The notes beneath the pieces are model-generated. The model worked only from the letters and a program-made list of their open reading frames with translations, was not told where the DNA came from and ran no database searches. 64,000 nt of DNA from Desulfofustis glycolicus DSM 9705 (GTDB lineage: Bacteria; Desulfobacterota; Desulfobulbia; Desulfobulbales; Desulfocapsaceae), in NCBI RefSeq assembly GCF_900130015.1, contig NZ_FQXS01000001.1, positions 62,001 through 126,000 on the forward strand, read 5' to 3'. This document shows positions 16,526 to 25,626 of the stretch, piece after piece. Position numbers and translations under genes: made by a program. How positions within the stretch are numbered: position 1 is the first letter of the stretch; each line of letters begins with the position of its first letter.

Positions 16526-17968
16526 TTAAAAACGTTTGATAAAGCCGAATTTCCCAGGATTCATGATTCCCGCAGGGTCCAGAGCATCTTTGATCGACTG
16601 CATGATAGGCCAGGCTGTACCGTATTGCTCCGGCATCAACCACCCGAGTTTAAACCCTATACCATGATGGTCGTTGAGAATCCCCCCATGCGCCAGAGAT
16701 GTCCGGGCAGCCTTTGCCCATATGGCGTTGTGCAGTTGCAAGGCCTCTTCCGGATCTTCCGGAGGTACGGGTATGATGAACCGGTCATAGGTCATGACTC
16801 CCCAAGGAAACCAATGACTGAAGTGAGCAATGTATTTCGCGTTCCAATCCTTGAAGCCGACTTCTATGGCCTCTTTTTTCTTCAGATGAATGGAGTAGAT
16901 CTTATCGTAGGTGGTGGTGGTCTCCACGGTTCCGGTCAATTCAGGCAACATCAGGTTGAACGGCGGGAAGTAAAAGTCATAGCGGTGGTTCCACCAATGT
17001 TCGCCCGACTCTGGACCCAACTCCCTTCCCTGCAGGGCGACACACACCTCCTCAATCTGCTTCATCTCGAGGAGCACCTGCGCCTCGGCGCCTTCGGCGC
17101 CCACAACCATGTAGCACCCCTTCAGATCCAAACCGAGCACTTTTTTGACGATACGATCACTTGAACTTTCGTCATACAGGCGGATGGTGTTCGGTCTGAG
17201 GCGTTTCTCCGTCATCATGCGGCGACCTGCTTCCAGACCATCTCTGACGTCTTTGAAGAGGAAGGCATTGAATTTTCTGATTTGCGGCAGCGGCTCGATT
17301 TTTATCGATATTTCGGTGATAATACCCAAGGTCCCTTCAGACCCGACATAGAGCTGGAGCAAGCTGGGACCACAGGCGTGATTGGGTACCGGGAGGGTTC
17401 GGAAAATCTCACCCTGCGCCGAGACAGCCTCCAGGCTGATGATCATATCCTCAGCTTTCCCGTATTTGGTCGATAAGGTTCCCGCGCCACGGGCGGCGAT
17501 ATATCCGCCAAGGGTAGCTCCATAGACGGAGGCTGGATAATGGCCCAACGTAAATCCTTTTTTGTTGAGTTCTTTTTCCAGTCGATAGCCGTTGATTCCT
17601 GGTTGTGCAGTTAGAATAAATGATTCTTCATCGATCGAAATGATCCGATCCATTTTTTTCATGTCCACGATTATACCGCCGTACAAGGGAGTTATGCCTC
17701 CCTGACTACCGGTTCCTCCACTGTAGGGGATGACCGGTATTCTGTGGCGTGTAGCGACTTTCAACAAGGAAGCCACTTGGTGGGAGTTCTCTGGATGCAC
17801 GATGAAACTCGGTTTTTGCAACGGCAAGCCTCTGTCAAGCCATATTTGAGGAGCAGCGAAGTAATCGAGACTGTAAGCAAGCAGATCCGGTTCGCGAGTG
17901 CTTACATTATCCCACCCTACCGCGTCTATTAACTCTGTTTTTATTTGATGCAAAAGAAACGTTGACAT
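16526..17968 (-). CDS. FAD-binding oxidase/dehydrogenase (PCMH/VAO type, AGPS- and GlcD-like)
   Basis: A 480-residue flavoprotein. The FAD-binding PCMH domain carries VIPYSGGTGSQGG, GHYPASVYGATLGGYIAARGAG and YVGSEGTLGIITE (residues about 80-250). The C-terminal cap holds the HHGIG motif and ends in LDPAGIMNPGKFG, as in D-lactate/glycolate dehydrogenases and alkyl-DHAP synthases. I take the ATG at 17968; the upstream 30 codons have no ribosome site and lie in the divergent promoter region. It is first in an operon with an Fe-S subunit and a polyol dehydrogenase. Likely substrate class: a 2-hydroxy acid or polyol-derived alcohol. Confidence 0.86.
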   Translation of the reverse strand: MSTFLLHQIKTELIDAVGWDNVSTREPDLLAYSLDYFAAPQIWLDRGLPLQKPSFIVHPENSHQVASLLKVATRHRIPVIPYSGGTGSQGGITPLYGGIIVDMKKMDRIISIDEESFILTAQPGINGYRLEKELNKKGFTLGHYPASVYGATLGGYIAARGAGTLSTKYGKAEDMIISLEAVSAQGEIFRTLPVPNHACGPSLLQLYVGSEGTLGIITEISIKIEPLPQIRKFNAFLFKDVRDGLEAGRRMMTEKRLRPNTIRLYDESSSDRIVKKVLGLDLKGCYMVVGAEGAEAQVLLEMKQIEEVCVALQGRELGPESGEHWWNHRYDFYFPPFNLMLPELTGTVETTTTYDKIYSIHLKKKEAIEVGFKDWNAKYIAHFSHWFPWGVMTYDRFIIPVPPEDPEEALQLHNAIWAKAARTSLAHGGILNDHHGIGFKLGWLMPEQYGTAWPIMQSIKDALDPAGIMNPGKFGFIKRF

Positions 17969-18120
17969 ATCGTACACCCAATAAATGATTATCTTTTTAT
18001 TGCCACTTGAGCAGCTTACGTGATAAAGTGGATGAAAAGTTTGAAAAAATCCGGCCAATATTACACGACTAATAATTCATTTAATCTCACAATCACGCAC
18101 ATCTTGTCAAGGACAAATCA
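17969..18120. promoter_or_regulatory. Divergent promoter region between FAD oxidase and DeoR genes
   Basis: A 152-bp AT-rich stretch from which the FAD oxidase trio and the DeoR gene are transcribed in opposite directions. No convincing palindrome was found. Its base composition is clearly lower in GC than the surrounding coding DNA. Confidence 0.45.
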
Positions 18121-18885
18121 ATGTATCCATTCGAGCGGCTGAATAAGGTAATAAAATTATTAAAGGAAAAAGGGCAAATCAAGATCGGCGAGGCGGCCAC
18201 CCACCTGGGCGTATCTTTCTCCACGCTCCACCGGGATCTTGATCGCTTGGAAGCAGATGGAATTATAGAAAAAGTCAGAGGAGGGGCAGTCTACAAAGAG
18301 AAAGTTGAAACATTTTCGCATTTCAGGATGAGGCTCGAAAGAAACGTACCGGAGAAAACGGCAATTGCCGAAAAGGCGGCAAAACTCATCGAAGATGACT
18401 CCTGCGTTTTTATCGATCATTCAACCACGTCTGTGTATTTGGCGAAAGAACTCGCCAAACATGATTACAAAAACCTCATCATTCTGACAAATTCTTTGGT
18501 AGCTCCTGAGATTCTTGCTGAAGCGGCAGGAGTGAAGGTCCTTTTAACCGGTGGAGAAGCCAATCATGAACTGGAGGCTTTAGGAGGTCGTTGGGTCCTG
18601 AAATCGTTTGAGAACATAAACGTTCACAAGATATTCCTCTCGGTTGGAGCCGTGTCGCCTGAAAAAGGGTTCATGACCCAACTACCGTTTATCCATGAAA
18701 TATTCCCGGAAGTCTTTCTGTTGCCACAGGTGAAGGTCGCCTTGGTCGACAACTCGAAATTCTACAAAGTGGCGACCTTCCATGTCGGCGATATCGAACA
18801 AGCCGATCTGATCGTGACCGATAAGCCCCTCGCCAAGGAGATCTTAACGTCTGTGGAGAAAAAAGGTCCCCGGGTCATCTACTGA
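18121..18885 (+). CDS. DeoR/GlpR-family transcriptional regulator
   Basis: A 254-residue regulator. The N-terminal DeoR helix-turn-helix is at about residues 6-60 (FERLNKVIKLLKEKGQIKIGEAATHLGVSFSTLHRDLDRLEADGII). The C-terminal sugar-phosphate-sensing DeoRC domain shows IDHSTTSVYLAKEL, LTGGEANHELEALGG and the DNSKF motif. Such proteins usually repress sugar or polyol operons and respond to a phosphorylated intermediate. This fits the FGGY kinase in the same island. It precedes the third TRAP system by 498 bp. Confidence 0.9.
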   Translation: MYPFERLNKVIKLLKEKGQIKIGEAATHLGVSFSTLHRDLDRLEADGIIEKVRGGAVYKEKVETFSHFRMRLERNVPEKTAIAEKAAKLIEDDSCVFIDHSTTSVYLAKELAKHDYKNLIILTNSLVAPEILAEAAGVKVLLTGGEANHELEALGGRWVLKSFENINVHKIFLSVGAVSPEKGFMTQLPFIHEIFPEVFLLPQVKVALVDNSKFYKVATFHVGDIEQADLIVTDKPLAKEILTSVEKKGPRVIY

Positions 18886-19383
18886 GCATATCAAGCCACA
18901 CGCTCCTACACTCAGATTTTCCCGGACAATATCCACCTTCGGTCAGAATCGGTGCAGCCGAGATGCATCCGGCCCTGCCCCCTAGCAAAATCACCATATC
19001 TGGTTACGACCTCACTGCACAAACGAGATTGACCAGGATGCATGAAAGTGCGATAATTTAAGCCAAGATGCAATAATGTGCGATGTTTCGCTTGACTTGA
19101 CCCGTTTTCTTGTATAGGCTTTTTAAAAGAGCCGCTCGCAAGTTCCGGTGTGAATATTGCTTCGTAATCGCTCCATGACATCGCTAAACCACTTCGAATA
19201 CCAATGATGACTCGCCTACCCGGATCATTTTGTCACGTCTAGAGCCCTACCATATAAGTAGGTGTGGGCACTATATACCATAACACCACTACCAGGAGGT
19301 GACCGACGCCCAATTCATGCATGACCTGATAATCGAGCCTTAACTCTTTCCTGCTGAACCCCTTTGGTGATGGAGGTAATCCT
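18886..19383. other. 498-bp intergenic region with direct repeats and a possible promoter
   Basis: No gene was recognised. It contains the 18-bp direct repeat listed at 19037-19084, then TTGACT (19092-19097) with TATAGG about 15 bp later, a short-spaced promoter candidate. Further down there is a GGAGGTGACC sequence near 19295 with a very short frame after it. The stretch may hold the DeoR-controlled promoter of the TRAP operon. Confidence 0.4.
19037..19084 (+). repeat. Two 18-bp direct repeats spaced 30 bp apart
   Basis: GATGCATGAAAGTGCGAT (19037-19054) and GATGCAATAATGTGCGAT (19067-19084) match at 15 of 18 positions and start exactly 30 bp apart, about three helical turns. They lie upstream of the island TRAP operon and just before a TTGACT box. 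DeoR-family repressors often bind tandem direct repeats, so these are candidate operators; remnant ends of a mobile element are an alternative. Confidence 0.45.
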
Positions 19384-20376
19384 ATGCGCCGTTTAATGTT
19401 TTGTTTTGCAATGTTCTCTGTGATGGCATTTTGTGTAGTTTCAGCCGTACAGGCCAAAACTCTTGTACGTGTAGGCAGCATACAATCAGAATCTTTTTAT
19501 ATGAACAAGTATATGGAAAAATTTTTTGAGATTGTTAATGCGAAAACCAATGACGCTTACGATTTCAAAATGTTTTATTCAAGTGTGTTGGGCAGTGAAG
19601 AATCGATGCTGGAACAATTGCAGATGGGGACTCTTGACATGCAGTTTGGCTATTCAGCCATACGACCGAATTATGTGAAAGAGTTCGAGGCCATTGGCCT
19701 GCCGGGAGTGCTGGCTAGCTTTGACGAGGTTCACACCGTAATGAATGGGCCTATCGGCCAAGAACTCGCCGATATGTTCCTGGAGAAAACGGGGGTGAGA
19801 ATCCTCTGGTTTGTCGACCAAGCCTATCGGAATATCTGGCTTAAGGATAAAGAGGTTAATTCACTAGCTGATTTGAAAGGGATAAAGATCCGTTCCCCCA
19901 ATTCGCCTTTGTACATCAAGATCCTGCAGACATTGGGCATGAATCCCACCCCTCTGCCTTTTGGGGAGATTTACACAGCCGTTCAGACCGGCGTCGTCAG
20001 CGGTCATGAGCAGGAGGATCCGGGTGTTATCTCGATGAAGTTTTATGAGATCGAAAACCGTGGGGTCGTCAGCCATCATGTCTACCAGACTGCCATCTGG
20101 GAGATAAGCGATATTTTTTACAAAAAATTGCCGAAAGAGCACCAGCCGATCTTTTACGAGGCAGCAGAGGAAGCCGGTATTTGGTTCCGGCCATTTACCG
20201 GTGAAGGCGCGGAAAAAAAAGCGCAACAGGAACTGATCGAAAAGCATGGGTTCAAAATCACTGCCCTCGACCAGGGTGAGTTGAACGCGCTGTTTACCCC
20301 GATGGTCGATGAATATGCGAAAGAGAGGGGTATTTACGAATTCGTGCAAAAAATTCGTAAAGAATTGGGCAAATAA
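19384..20376 (+). CDS. TRAP transporter substrate-binding protein (DctP type), system 3
   Basis: A 330-residue periplasmic binding protein with a signal peptide (residues 1-22, ending VQA-K). It contains the DctP core LKGIKIRSPNSPLYIKILQTLGMNPTPLPFGEIYTAVQTGVVSGHEQ, with the carboxylate-binding arginine. GGAGG lies eight bases before the ATG. It begins the three-gene TRAP operon of the island and follows the DeoR gene. Lower GC codon use than systems 1 and 2 fits an acquired island. Confidence 0.92.
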   Translation: MRRLMFCFAMFSVMAFCVVSAVQAKTLVRVGSIQSESFYMNKYMEKFFEIVNAKTNDAYDFKMFYSSVLGSEESMLEQLQMGTLDMQFGYSAIRPNYVKEFEAIGLPGVLASFDEVHTVMNGPIGQELADMFLEKTGVRILWFVDQAYRNIWLKDKEVNSLADLKGIKIRSPNSPLYIKILQTLGMNPTPLPFGEIYTAVQTGVVSGHEQEDPGVISMKFYEIENRGVVSHHVYQTAIWEISDIFYKKLPKEHQPIFYEAAEEAGIWFRPFTGEGAEKKAQQELIEKHGFKITALDQGELNALFTPMVDEYAKERGIYEFVQKIRKELGK

Positions 20377-20422
20377 GGGTATGTAACCCGTATTCTGAGA
20401 TACACGATTCAGGTTGGTTCAT

Positions 20423-20893
20423 ATGCGTAAGTGGCACATCAAGCTCAGTGAATGGATCGTCATAGTTTCATTTTCTGCTGTAGTGCTCATCACGTTTGTC
20501 CAGATTATTTTTCGATATGTTATCAACCACTCGCTGCCTTGGGCCGATGAACTGGCGCGCTATTGTTTCGTCTGGCTGGTTTACAGCGGGATACTGATCA
20601 GCCTGAATCGTGGTGAGCATGCTTCTGTCTCAATATTAACCGAGCGCCTTACCGGAGTACCCAAAAAGGTAATTTTGACACTGGCTGATGTCTTTGTAAT
20701 CTTGCTGTTTGTCTGTATCACAATCGGTGGGATAAAGTTTGTTTTACTATCGGTAGGCCAATACACTTCAGGTCTAAGAATTCCGAAGTTACTGGTTTAT
20801 TTAGCTCTTCCGCTCTGCGGTTTCACCGTGATTATAGAGTCTTTTATAAGAATCTATGATGTACTCTTTGTAGAGAAAGGAGATGGAAATTGA
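20423..20893 (+). CDS. TRAP transporter small permease (DctQ type), system 3
   Basis: A 156-residue four-helix membrane subunit with the DctQ motif HSLPWADELARYCFVWLVYSGILISLNRGEHASV. The ATG at 20423 is chosen over a TTG three codons upstream; the ribosome site is weak (AGGTTGG). Its stop overlaps the next start by four bases. Confidence 0.9.
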   Translation: MRKWHIKLSEWIVIVSFSAVVLITFVQIIFRYVINHSLPWADELARYCFVWLVYSGILISLNRGEHASVSILTERLTGVPKKVILTLADVFVILLFVCITIGGIKFVLLSVGQYTSGLRIPKLLVYLALPLCGFTVIIESFIRIYDVLFVEKGDGN

Positions 20894-22176
20894 TCTTTCT
20901 TCTTTTTGGTACATTTGCCGTTTTTCTGCTGATAGGAATTCCCATTGCCTTTGCCATCGGGTTAGCTGTCTTGATTGTCATGACGGTAAGCGGCATGCCG
21001 TTTATGGTCTTGGCCCAAAAGATTCTTCATGCGGCCGACAGTTTTTCTCTGCTGGCGATTCCCCTTTTCATTCTCTCCGGCGAGCTGATGAATCGCGGCG
21101 GGTTGACAATTCGTCTGGTCAATTTCGCTCATTCTATCGTTGGGCATATTCGCGGCGGATTGGGACAGACGTCGGTTATGTCCAGTATGATCTTCGCCGG
21201 CATATCGGGGTCGGCAGTCGCCGATACAACCGCCATAGGATCGATCCTAATCCCCGCGATGAGGAAGAAAAAGTACCATCCCGCGTTCAGTGCCACGCTT
21301 AACGCCGCATCTTCCTGTATCGGGCCTATTATCCCGCCGAGTATCATCATGATCCTGTACGGTTCGATCACCGAGGTGTCCATCGGAGGGCTGTTTTTAG
21401 CCGGCGTGTTACCGGGTTTTTTGATCGGCACTTGTATGATGTTTGTCGTTTATTACTATTCCGGACCGAAGTATCACCCGGCCCTGGACAGGGAAAAGCG
21501 TGTCCCGCTCAAGCAATTGCTGAAAGACTTTATCTATGCGCTCCCTGCCTTGATTATGCCACTCATCATCATTGTCGGGATCATTTCCGGAGTATTCACG
21601 GCGACCGAAGCAGGTGCGGTGGCGGTTGTCTATGCTTTCTTCGTAGGGAAATTCTATTACAAAGGTTTCGAGATCAAAGATATCCCTGCCATGTTAATAT
21701 CTTCTGCCTCGACCACTGCAATGGTCATGTCGATCATTGTTTTCGCCTATGCTTTTGGCTGGCTCTTGGCGTGGCAAATGTTCCCTGCCGCGGCAACCGA
21801 GTTTTTCAGTCATTTAACGCAAAACAAATACGTATTTTTGGCGATTATCATCGTTTTCCTGCTGATCCTCGGAACCGTGATGGAAGTACTTGCGATAGCG
21901 ACCATTTTCGGTCCACTGTTAAACTTGATGGGTCAGCAATATGGGTTTGATCCGATCCACTTCGGTATCATTTTAATTATCGTCATGCAGATCGGTGGAA
22001 CGACGCCACCCGTCGGCATTTTATTGAACATCAGTTGCGGCCTGGCTCAGGTGAAGACCGGAGCGACGCTCCGGTTTCTGTGGGCGTTTATTCTAAGTAT
22101 GATGGTCGTTGTTGTGCTGATTAGTGTTTTCCCTTCTCTGGCGATGCTGCTACCCAATATTTTCATGGACTTATAA
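20890..22176 (+). CDS. TRAP transporter large permease (DctM type), system 3
   Basis: A 428-residue polytopic subunit with SGSAVADTTAIGSILIPAM, IGPIIPPSIIMILYG and the C-terminal TTPPVGILLNISCG. The start is a TTG at 20890 overlapping the DctQ stop (TTGA), with AAGGAG in good position; an out-of-frame ATG is closer to the ribosome site but opens only a short frame. It completes the island transporter. Confidence 0.92.
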   Translation: MIFLLFGTFAVFLLIGIPIAFAIGLAVLIVMTVSGMPFMVLAQKILHAADSFSLLAIPLFILSGELMNRGGLTIRLVNFAHSIVGHIRGGLGQTSVMSSMIFAGISGSAVADTTAIGSILIPAMRKKKYHPAFSATLNAASSCIGPIIPPSIIMILYGSITEVSIGGLFLAGVLPGFLIGTCMMFVVYYYSGPKYHPALDREKRVPLKQLLKDFIYALPALIMPLIIIVGIISGVFTATEAGAVAVVYAFFVGKFYYKGFEIKDIPAMLISSASTTAMVMSIIVFAYAFGWLLAWQMFPAAATEFFSHLTQNKYVFLAIIIVFLLILGTVMEVLAIATIFGPLLNLMGQQYGFDPIHFGIILIIVMQIGGTTPPVGILLNISCGLAQVKTGATLRFLWAFILSMMVVVVLISVFPSLAMLLPNIFMDL

Positions 22177-22186
22177 CTTCTTTCTG

Positions 22187-22222
22187 CCGTCTGAACCATC
22201 GCTGTTGCCATGATTCAGACGG
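22187..22222. terminator. Bidirectional terminator-like hairpin
   Basis: CCGTCTGAA and TTCAGACGG form a perfect 9-bp inverted repeat; three further pairs (CAT/ATG) follow after one mismatch. It lies between the convergent TRAP large-permease gene and the FGGY kinase gene. There is no T tract, so it may act in both directions with help from Rho. Confidence 0.55.
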
Positions 22223-22296
22223 AACTACCTGCAAGACATCACATCTCTCGGTTAATCTGCAATCCCGCGGCGTTACAGCCTTGTTCGTCGACCGCG

Positions 22297-23820
22297 CTAT
22301 TGGTTGAATCTGTGCAGAGCGTGGTTTATCTCCACGAGGAGCTGTTGTGATCTCGTAAAGATATCGAAAAGCTCCTGGTATCTGGCGTGATTTTCATAGT
22401 TCGGACGGATAACCGTTTTTACCCGTGTACATTTGTCGATGGCATCCCTCTCATTGCTGAACAAGCCACACCCTACCCCCCCGATCAACGCCGCTCCGAA
22501 CGAGGCGTCATCGATTTCCGGAATCAAGGTTTCCTTGCCCAGAACATCGCTTAGAGTCTGCCGCCATAACTCGCTCTTGGCGCCGCCGCCGATAAGGCGG
22601 GCCTGCTCCATCTTGAGGCCGCGTTTTTCCAGGGACAGGTAACATTCAAGAAGGGAAAACGAGATCCCCTCGTACAGTGCCTTGATAAAGTGTTCCCGCT
22701 TGTGTCTGATGGATATGCCGAGATAGTCTCCTTTGAGCAGTGGGTCCCAGTGTGGGGTCCGCTCGCCCATCAGATAGGGGTGAAAAATCAGCCCATTGGA
22801 ACCGGCCGGAATTGATTTGGCAAGGTTGTCCATGTACGCAAAAACCGTGCTGCCACTGTTTTCAAACTTGTCGGATTCCACCCGGAAGAATTCGTCCCGC
22901 AGCCATTTATGCACCGCAGCGCAAGAACTGGTCGCGGCTACCGTATACCACATGCCAGGAATGACGTGGTAATAATTGAATAGAAGGGGATCGACCGAGG
23001 GCTCACTGGCCATGATGTTGGTGTTGCCGGCTGTCGCCAGCTTTATGATACCGTCACCGGGGTTGATCGCGCCAACGCCATAATCCTCGGCCGCGGTGTC
23101 AGATGCTCCGGCCACAACGGGTATGCCAACGGGGATTTTGGTGTGCCGGGCGGCCTCTTCCAGAACGGAGCCGACCACCGTGGTCGGCGAACAAATGGGC
23201 GGCAGAGTTGAAAGCGGCCACCCGATATAATCGCACAGTTCCGATGACCATTCTTTCGTGCGCGCATCCATCATCATGGAGCCGAGGGCATCGATCCAAT
23301 CGGTCTCCCAGGTACCGGTGAGTTTAAAGCGGAGATAATCCTTGGCGAACATGACCTTTCTGGTTTTTTCGACGACGTCGCGCTCATGACGCATCAGCCA
23401 GTAAAACTGTGGTAACGTCCAGGTCGGGTTGGCCTTTTGGTAGGCGATATCCAGTATCGACTGGCCGTATTTGTCATTCAGGATTTTAGATTCTTCTATG
23501 CTCCTTTGATCGGTCCACATGATTGCCGGTCGGAGCGGCTTATCATTTTCATCCAAAAGAACTGCGGTATGAGTGGCGGCGGTGATGCAGACCGATTCTA
23601 TGGAGCCTATACCGGATGTGGTGAAGATCTTATGGCAACAGTCAGCCAAGGCAGTGTACCAATCGTCCGGGTCTTGCTCTGACCAACCAGGGTATTGATA
23701 CAGCGTCTTCAGCTCTCTCGATTCGCTCGCGATCAATTCCCCATCATTTCTGACAATCAAGCATTTTAAATTGCTGGAACCAATATCAACGCCGAGCATG
23801 TAGCGATTGTTAGGGCTCAT
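22297..23820 (-). CDS. FGGY-family carbohydrate kinase
   Basis: A 507-residue kinase for a sugar or polyol. It has the N-terminal ATPase motif LGVDIGSSNLKCLIV, the substrate-domain MWTDQRS segment, the catalytic aspartate in VVAGASDTAAEDYGVG, and the C-terminal ARLIGGGAKSELWRQTLSDVLG nucleotide site. This resembles xylulokinase/gluconokinase-like members, but the substrate cannot be read. The ATG at 23820 is preceded by AAAGGACGATGAG. It lies 61 bp downstream of an SDR gene as a two-gene operon. With the DeoR regulator it implies a phosphorylated pathway intermediate. Confidence 0.9.
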   Translation of the reverse strand: MSPNNRYMLGVDIGSSNLKCLIVRNDGELIASESRELKTLYQYPGWSEQDPDDWYTALADCCHKIFTTSGIGSIESVCITAATHTAVLLDENDKPLRPAIMWTDQRSIEESKILNDKYGQSILDIAYQKANPTWTLPQFYWLMRHERDVVEKTRKVMFAKDYLRFKLTGTWETDWIDALGSMMMDARTKEWSSELCDYIGWPLSTLPPICSPTTVVGSVLEEAARHTKIPVGIPVVAGASDTAAEDYGVGAINPGDGIIKLATAGNTNIMASEPSVDPLLFNYYHVIPGMWYTVAATSSCAAVHKWLRDEFFRVESDKFENSGSTVFAYMDNLAKSIPAGSNGLIFHPYLMGERTPHWDPLLKGDYLGISIRHKREHFIKALYEGISFSLLECYLSLEKRGLKMEQARLIGGGAKSELWRQTLSDVLGKETLIPEIDDASFGAALIGGVGCGLFSNERDAIDKCTRVKTVIRPNYENHARYQELFDIFTRSQQLLVEINHALHRFNQ

Positions 23821-23881
23821 CTCATCGTCCTTTTTTGCTGAGGATAAGGGGAAGTGCAACGGTCATGGTTGTCGGGATGTC

Positions 23882-24655
23882 TCAACTCAACACCATCCCT
23901 CCGGTGGCAAGGATATTCTGTCCGGTTATGCTCTGTGCCAATGGGGACGAGAGGAACAGGGAAAGAAAGACGATCTCCTCCGGTTGCAAGACCCTCTTTT
24001 GTGGCACTGGTTCGATAAACGTTTTATATGCGTCATCGAATGAGATATCGTGCTCGTCGGCAAATTTTTGTATCGCGTTCTTCAGCATTGGAGTGTCCAC
24101 AAAACTGGGACATATGCCGTTTACGGTGACGCCGAATTCGGCCAACTCTTTGGCCCATACTCGCGTCAGCCCACTCAGCGCCGATTTTGTGGCGGTATAG
24201 GCGCCATAGGTCGGTGTTCCCAAAAAAGACTGCATGGAACACAGGTTGATGATCCGGCTGCTTTGCTGCTTTTTGAGGTGGGGGATGACCGCCTTGGCAC
24301 AGTTCATTGGTCCGGTCAGGTTCACCTTCAGAACATGGTCCCATTGGGCCATATCCATCTGTTCGGCAAGCGCCTTGTAAATGACTCCGGCATTGTTGAT
24401 GAGAACATTGATTGGATGTTTGATGGCTGCCTTCTCGACCATCTTCTGAACATCGCCAAAGTTGGTAATGTCGGTTTCAATGTATTCAATATTCTGTAGC
24501 AGCACTTCGTCATGAGGTGGCTCCGGTGGCCCGAGGTCGGCATTGATCACACGGGCCCCGCACTCACTGAACCCATGCGCCAACGCCTGGCCTATACCTT
24601 TGCTTGCCCCGGTAATAATGACGCCCACCCCACTCACGTCAATCTGGTATTTCAT
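23882..24655 (-). CDS. Short-chain dehydrogenase/reductase
   Basis: A 257-residue classical SDR with GASKGIG for cofactor binding (residues about 17-23), NNAG, the catalytic serine in NLCSMQS and the YTATK active site. The ATG at 24655 has a perfect AAGGAGG ribosome site; the longer frame upstream has none. An NAD(P)-dependent polyol or sugar oxidation before or after the kinase step is likely. It is the first gene of the kinase operon and the last island gene before the intact DUF3047 copy. Confidence 0.9.
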   Translation of the reverse strand: MKYQIDVSGVGVIITGASKGIGQALAHGFSECGARVINADLGPPEPPHDEVLLQNIEYIETDITNFGDVQKMVEKAAIKHPINVLINNAGVIYKALAEQMDMAQWDHVLKVNLTGPMNCAKAVIPHLKKQQSSRIINLCSMQSFLGTPTYGAYTATKSALSGLTRVWAKELAEFGVTVNGICPSFVDTPMLKNAIQKFADEHDISFDDAYKTFIEPVPQKRVLQPEEIVFLSLFLSSPLAQSITGQNILATGGMVLS

Positions 24656-24750
24656 CACACTCCTCCTTTTCGACAGATTGCACATAATTTCAGAATATCG
24701 CATTATAACGCAATTTATCTCTTTGTTGAAAGCAAAAGAAGGGGGATTGC

Positions 24751-25503
24751 CTAGAAAAGGGGCCTGCCCCCATTTTCTCGACCGGGTTTTCGTACTTCGA
24801 TAAAATCGAGATAGGAGGTTGCCGACTCGCCGGTATTGTCCGAGTCGTTCATAATGGCCAGGGAGGCCATCGGAGGCGGCGGCTCGCCGAAAACCTTCAG
24901 GTAATCTTCGTAAACGTTTACGGTTTCTTCCTGCCAGGAACCGACATTTTCCGAGCCATGCTGCAACGGGATCATCATGGCCCGGTCGGTAAAGGGGTTG
25001 GCGACGGTTTCCCGTTCTTCTTCCCGGTTGGCCCAGATGTAGTTGATACTGCTGTGCGGCGGGTATTCCCCGTACAGGGTCTTGGCCAGCTCGTACTTTA
25101 TTTTCGCTCCGAAATCTGCATTTTGTGGATCATATTCGAAGATTACGTAGATACGAAGAGGATAATCGTCACCAGATTTCTGGCGGTAGTTCCCGTCCTT
25201 GAAGACCCGCTCCACCTGCCAGCGCCAGGTGATGATCGGGTACTGCTCGACGGAGAAGCGGGCGTTGCTGATCAACGCCGAAGCACTGGCGTCGCTGACG
25301 GCAACGAGAACCGAGTCGTCTCCCTGCACCGCAGTTTCATACGTTGTCTGTCGGTCTATATTGCGAAAAGAATATGAGGACCAATTCTCGAGATGATTGA
25401 ATTCTTCACGAAGCAAGACATCATCGTCGGCAGAAACGGTGCTGGCTGCAGTCAGTACGAATAGACAGCAAATTATTGCTGCGCGCCGGTGCTGCTTCAT
25501 CAT
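24751..25503 (-). CDS. DUF3047 family secreted protein (intact copy)
   Basis: A 250-residue exported protein with a signal peptide (about residues 1-25, ending TVSA-D). Typical DUF3047 features are present: ITWRWQVERVFKDGNYRQKSGDDYPLRIYVIFEY in the middle and the later SINYIWANREEE and FTDRAMMIPL segments. The fold and role are not established in the family. The last ten residues (ENGGRPLF end) are read through the palindromic element found also at 13802. The 3' 346 bp are duplicated at 13802-14147. Confidence 0.87.
   Translation of the reverse strand: MMKQHRRAAIICCLFVLTAASTVSADDDVLLREEFNHLENWSSYSFRNIDRQTTYETAVQGDDSVLVAVSDASASALISNARFSVEQYPIITWRWQVERVFKDGNYRQKSGDDYPLRIYVIFEYDPQNADFGAKIKYELAKTLYGEYPPHSSINYIWANREEERETVANPFTDRAMMIPLQHGSENVGSWQEETVNVYEDYLKVFGEPPPPMASLAIMNDSDNTGESATSYLDFIEVRKPGRENGGRPLF
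24752..25097 (-). repeat. Proximal copy of the 346-bp direct repeat flanking the island
   Basis: The 3' part of the intact DUF3047 gene, colinear with 13802-14147 and in the same orientation. The two copies are 10.95 kb apart and bracket the FAD oxidase/TRAP/kinase island. Confidence 0.85.
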
Positions 25504-25626
25504 CCATGCCCTCGTTTTTTACGGATCCGCCGGACCCCGCTCGGCCATTTTTCCAGGAGCCGGGGATGGAGCAGGGTTGCTCGTCCCTGTTCTCTTTTAT
25601 CTATTCCGGCCGGTGAACCGGTCAGA

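Noticed and set aside
18912-19181. An 89-codon minus-strand frame in the DeoR-TRAP intergenic region
   Set aside because: No ribosome site, no homology features and it covers the direct repeats; more likely non-coding.
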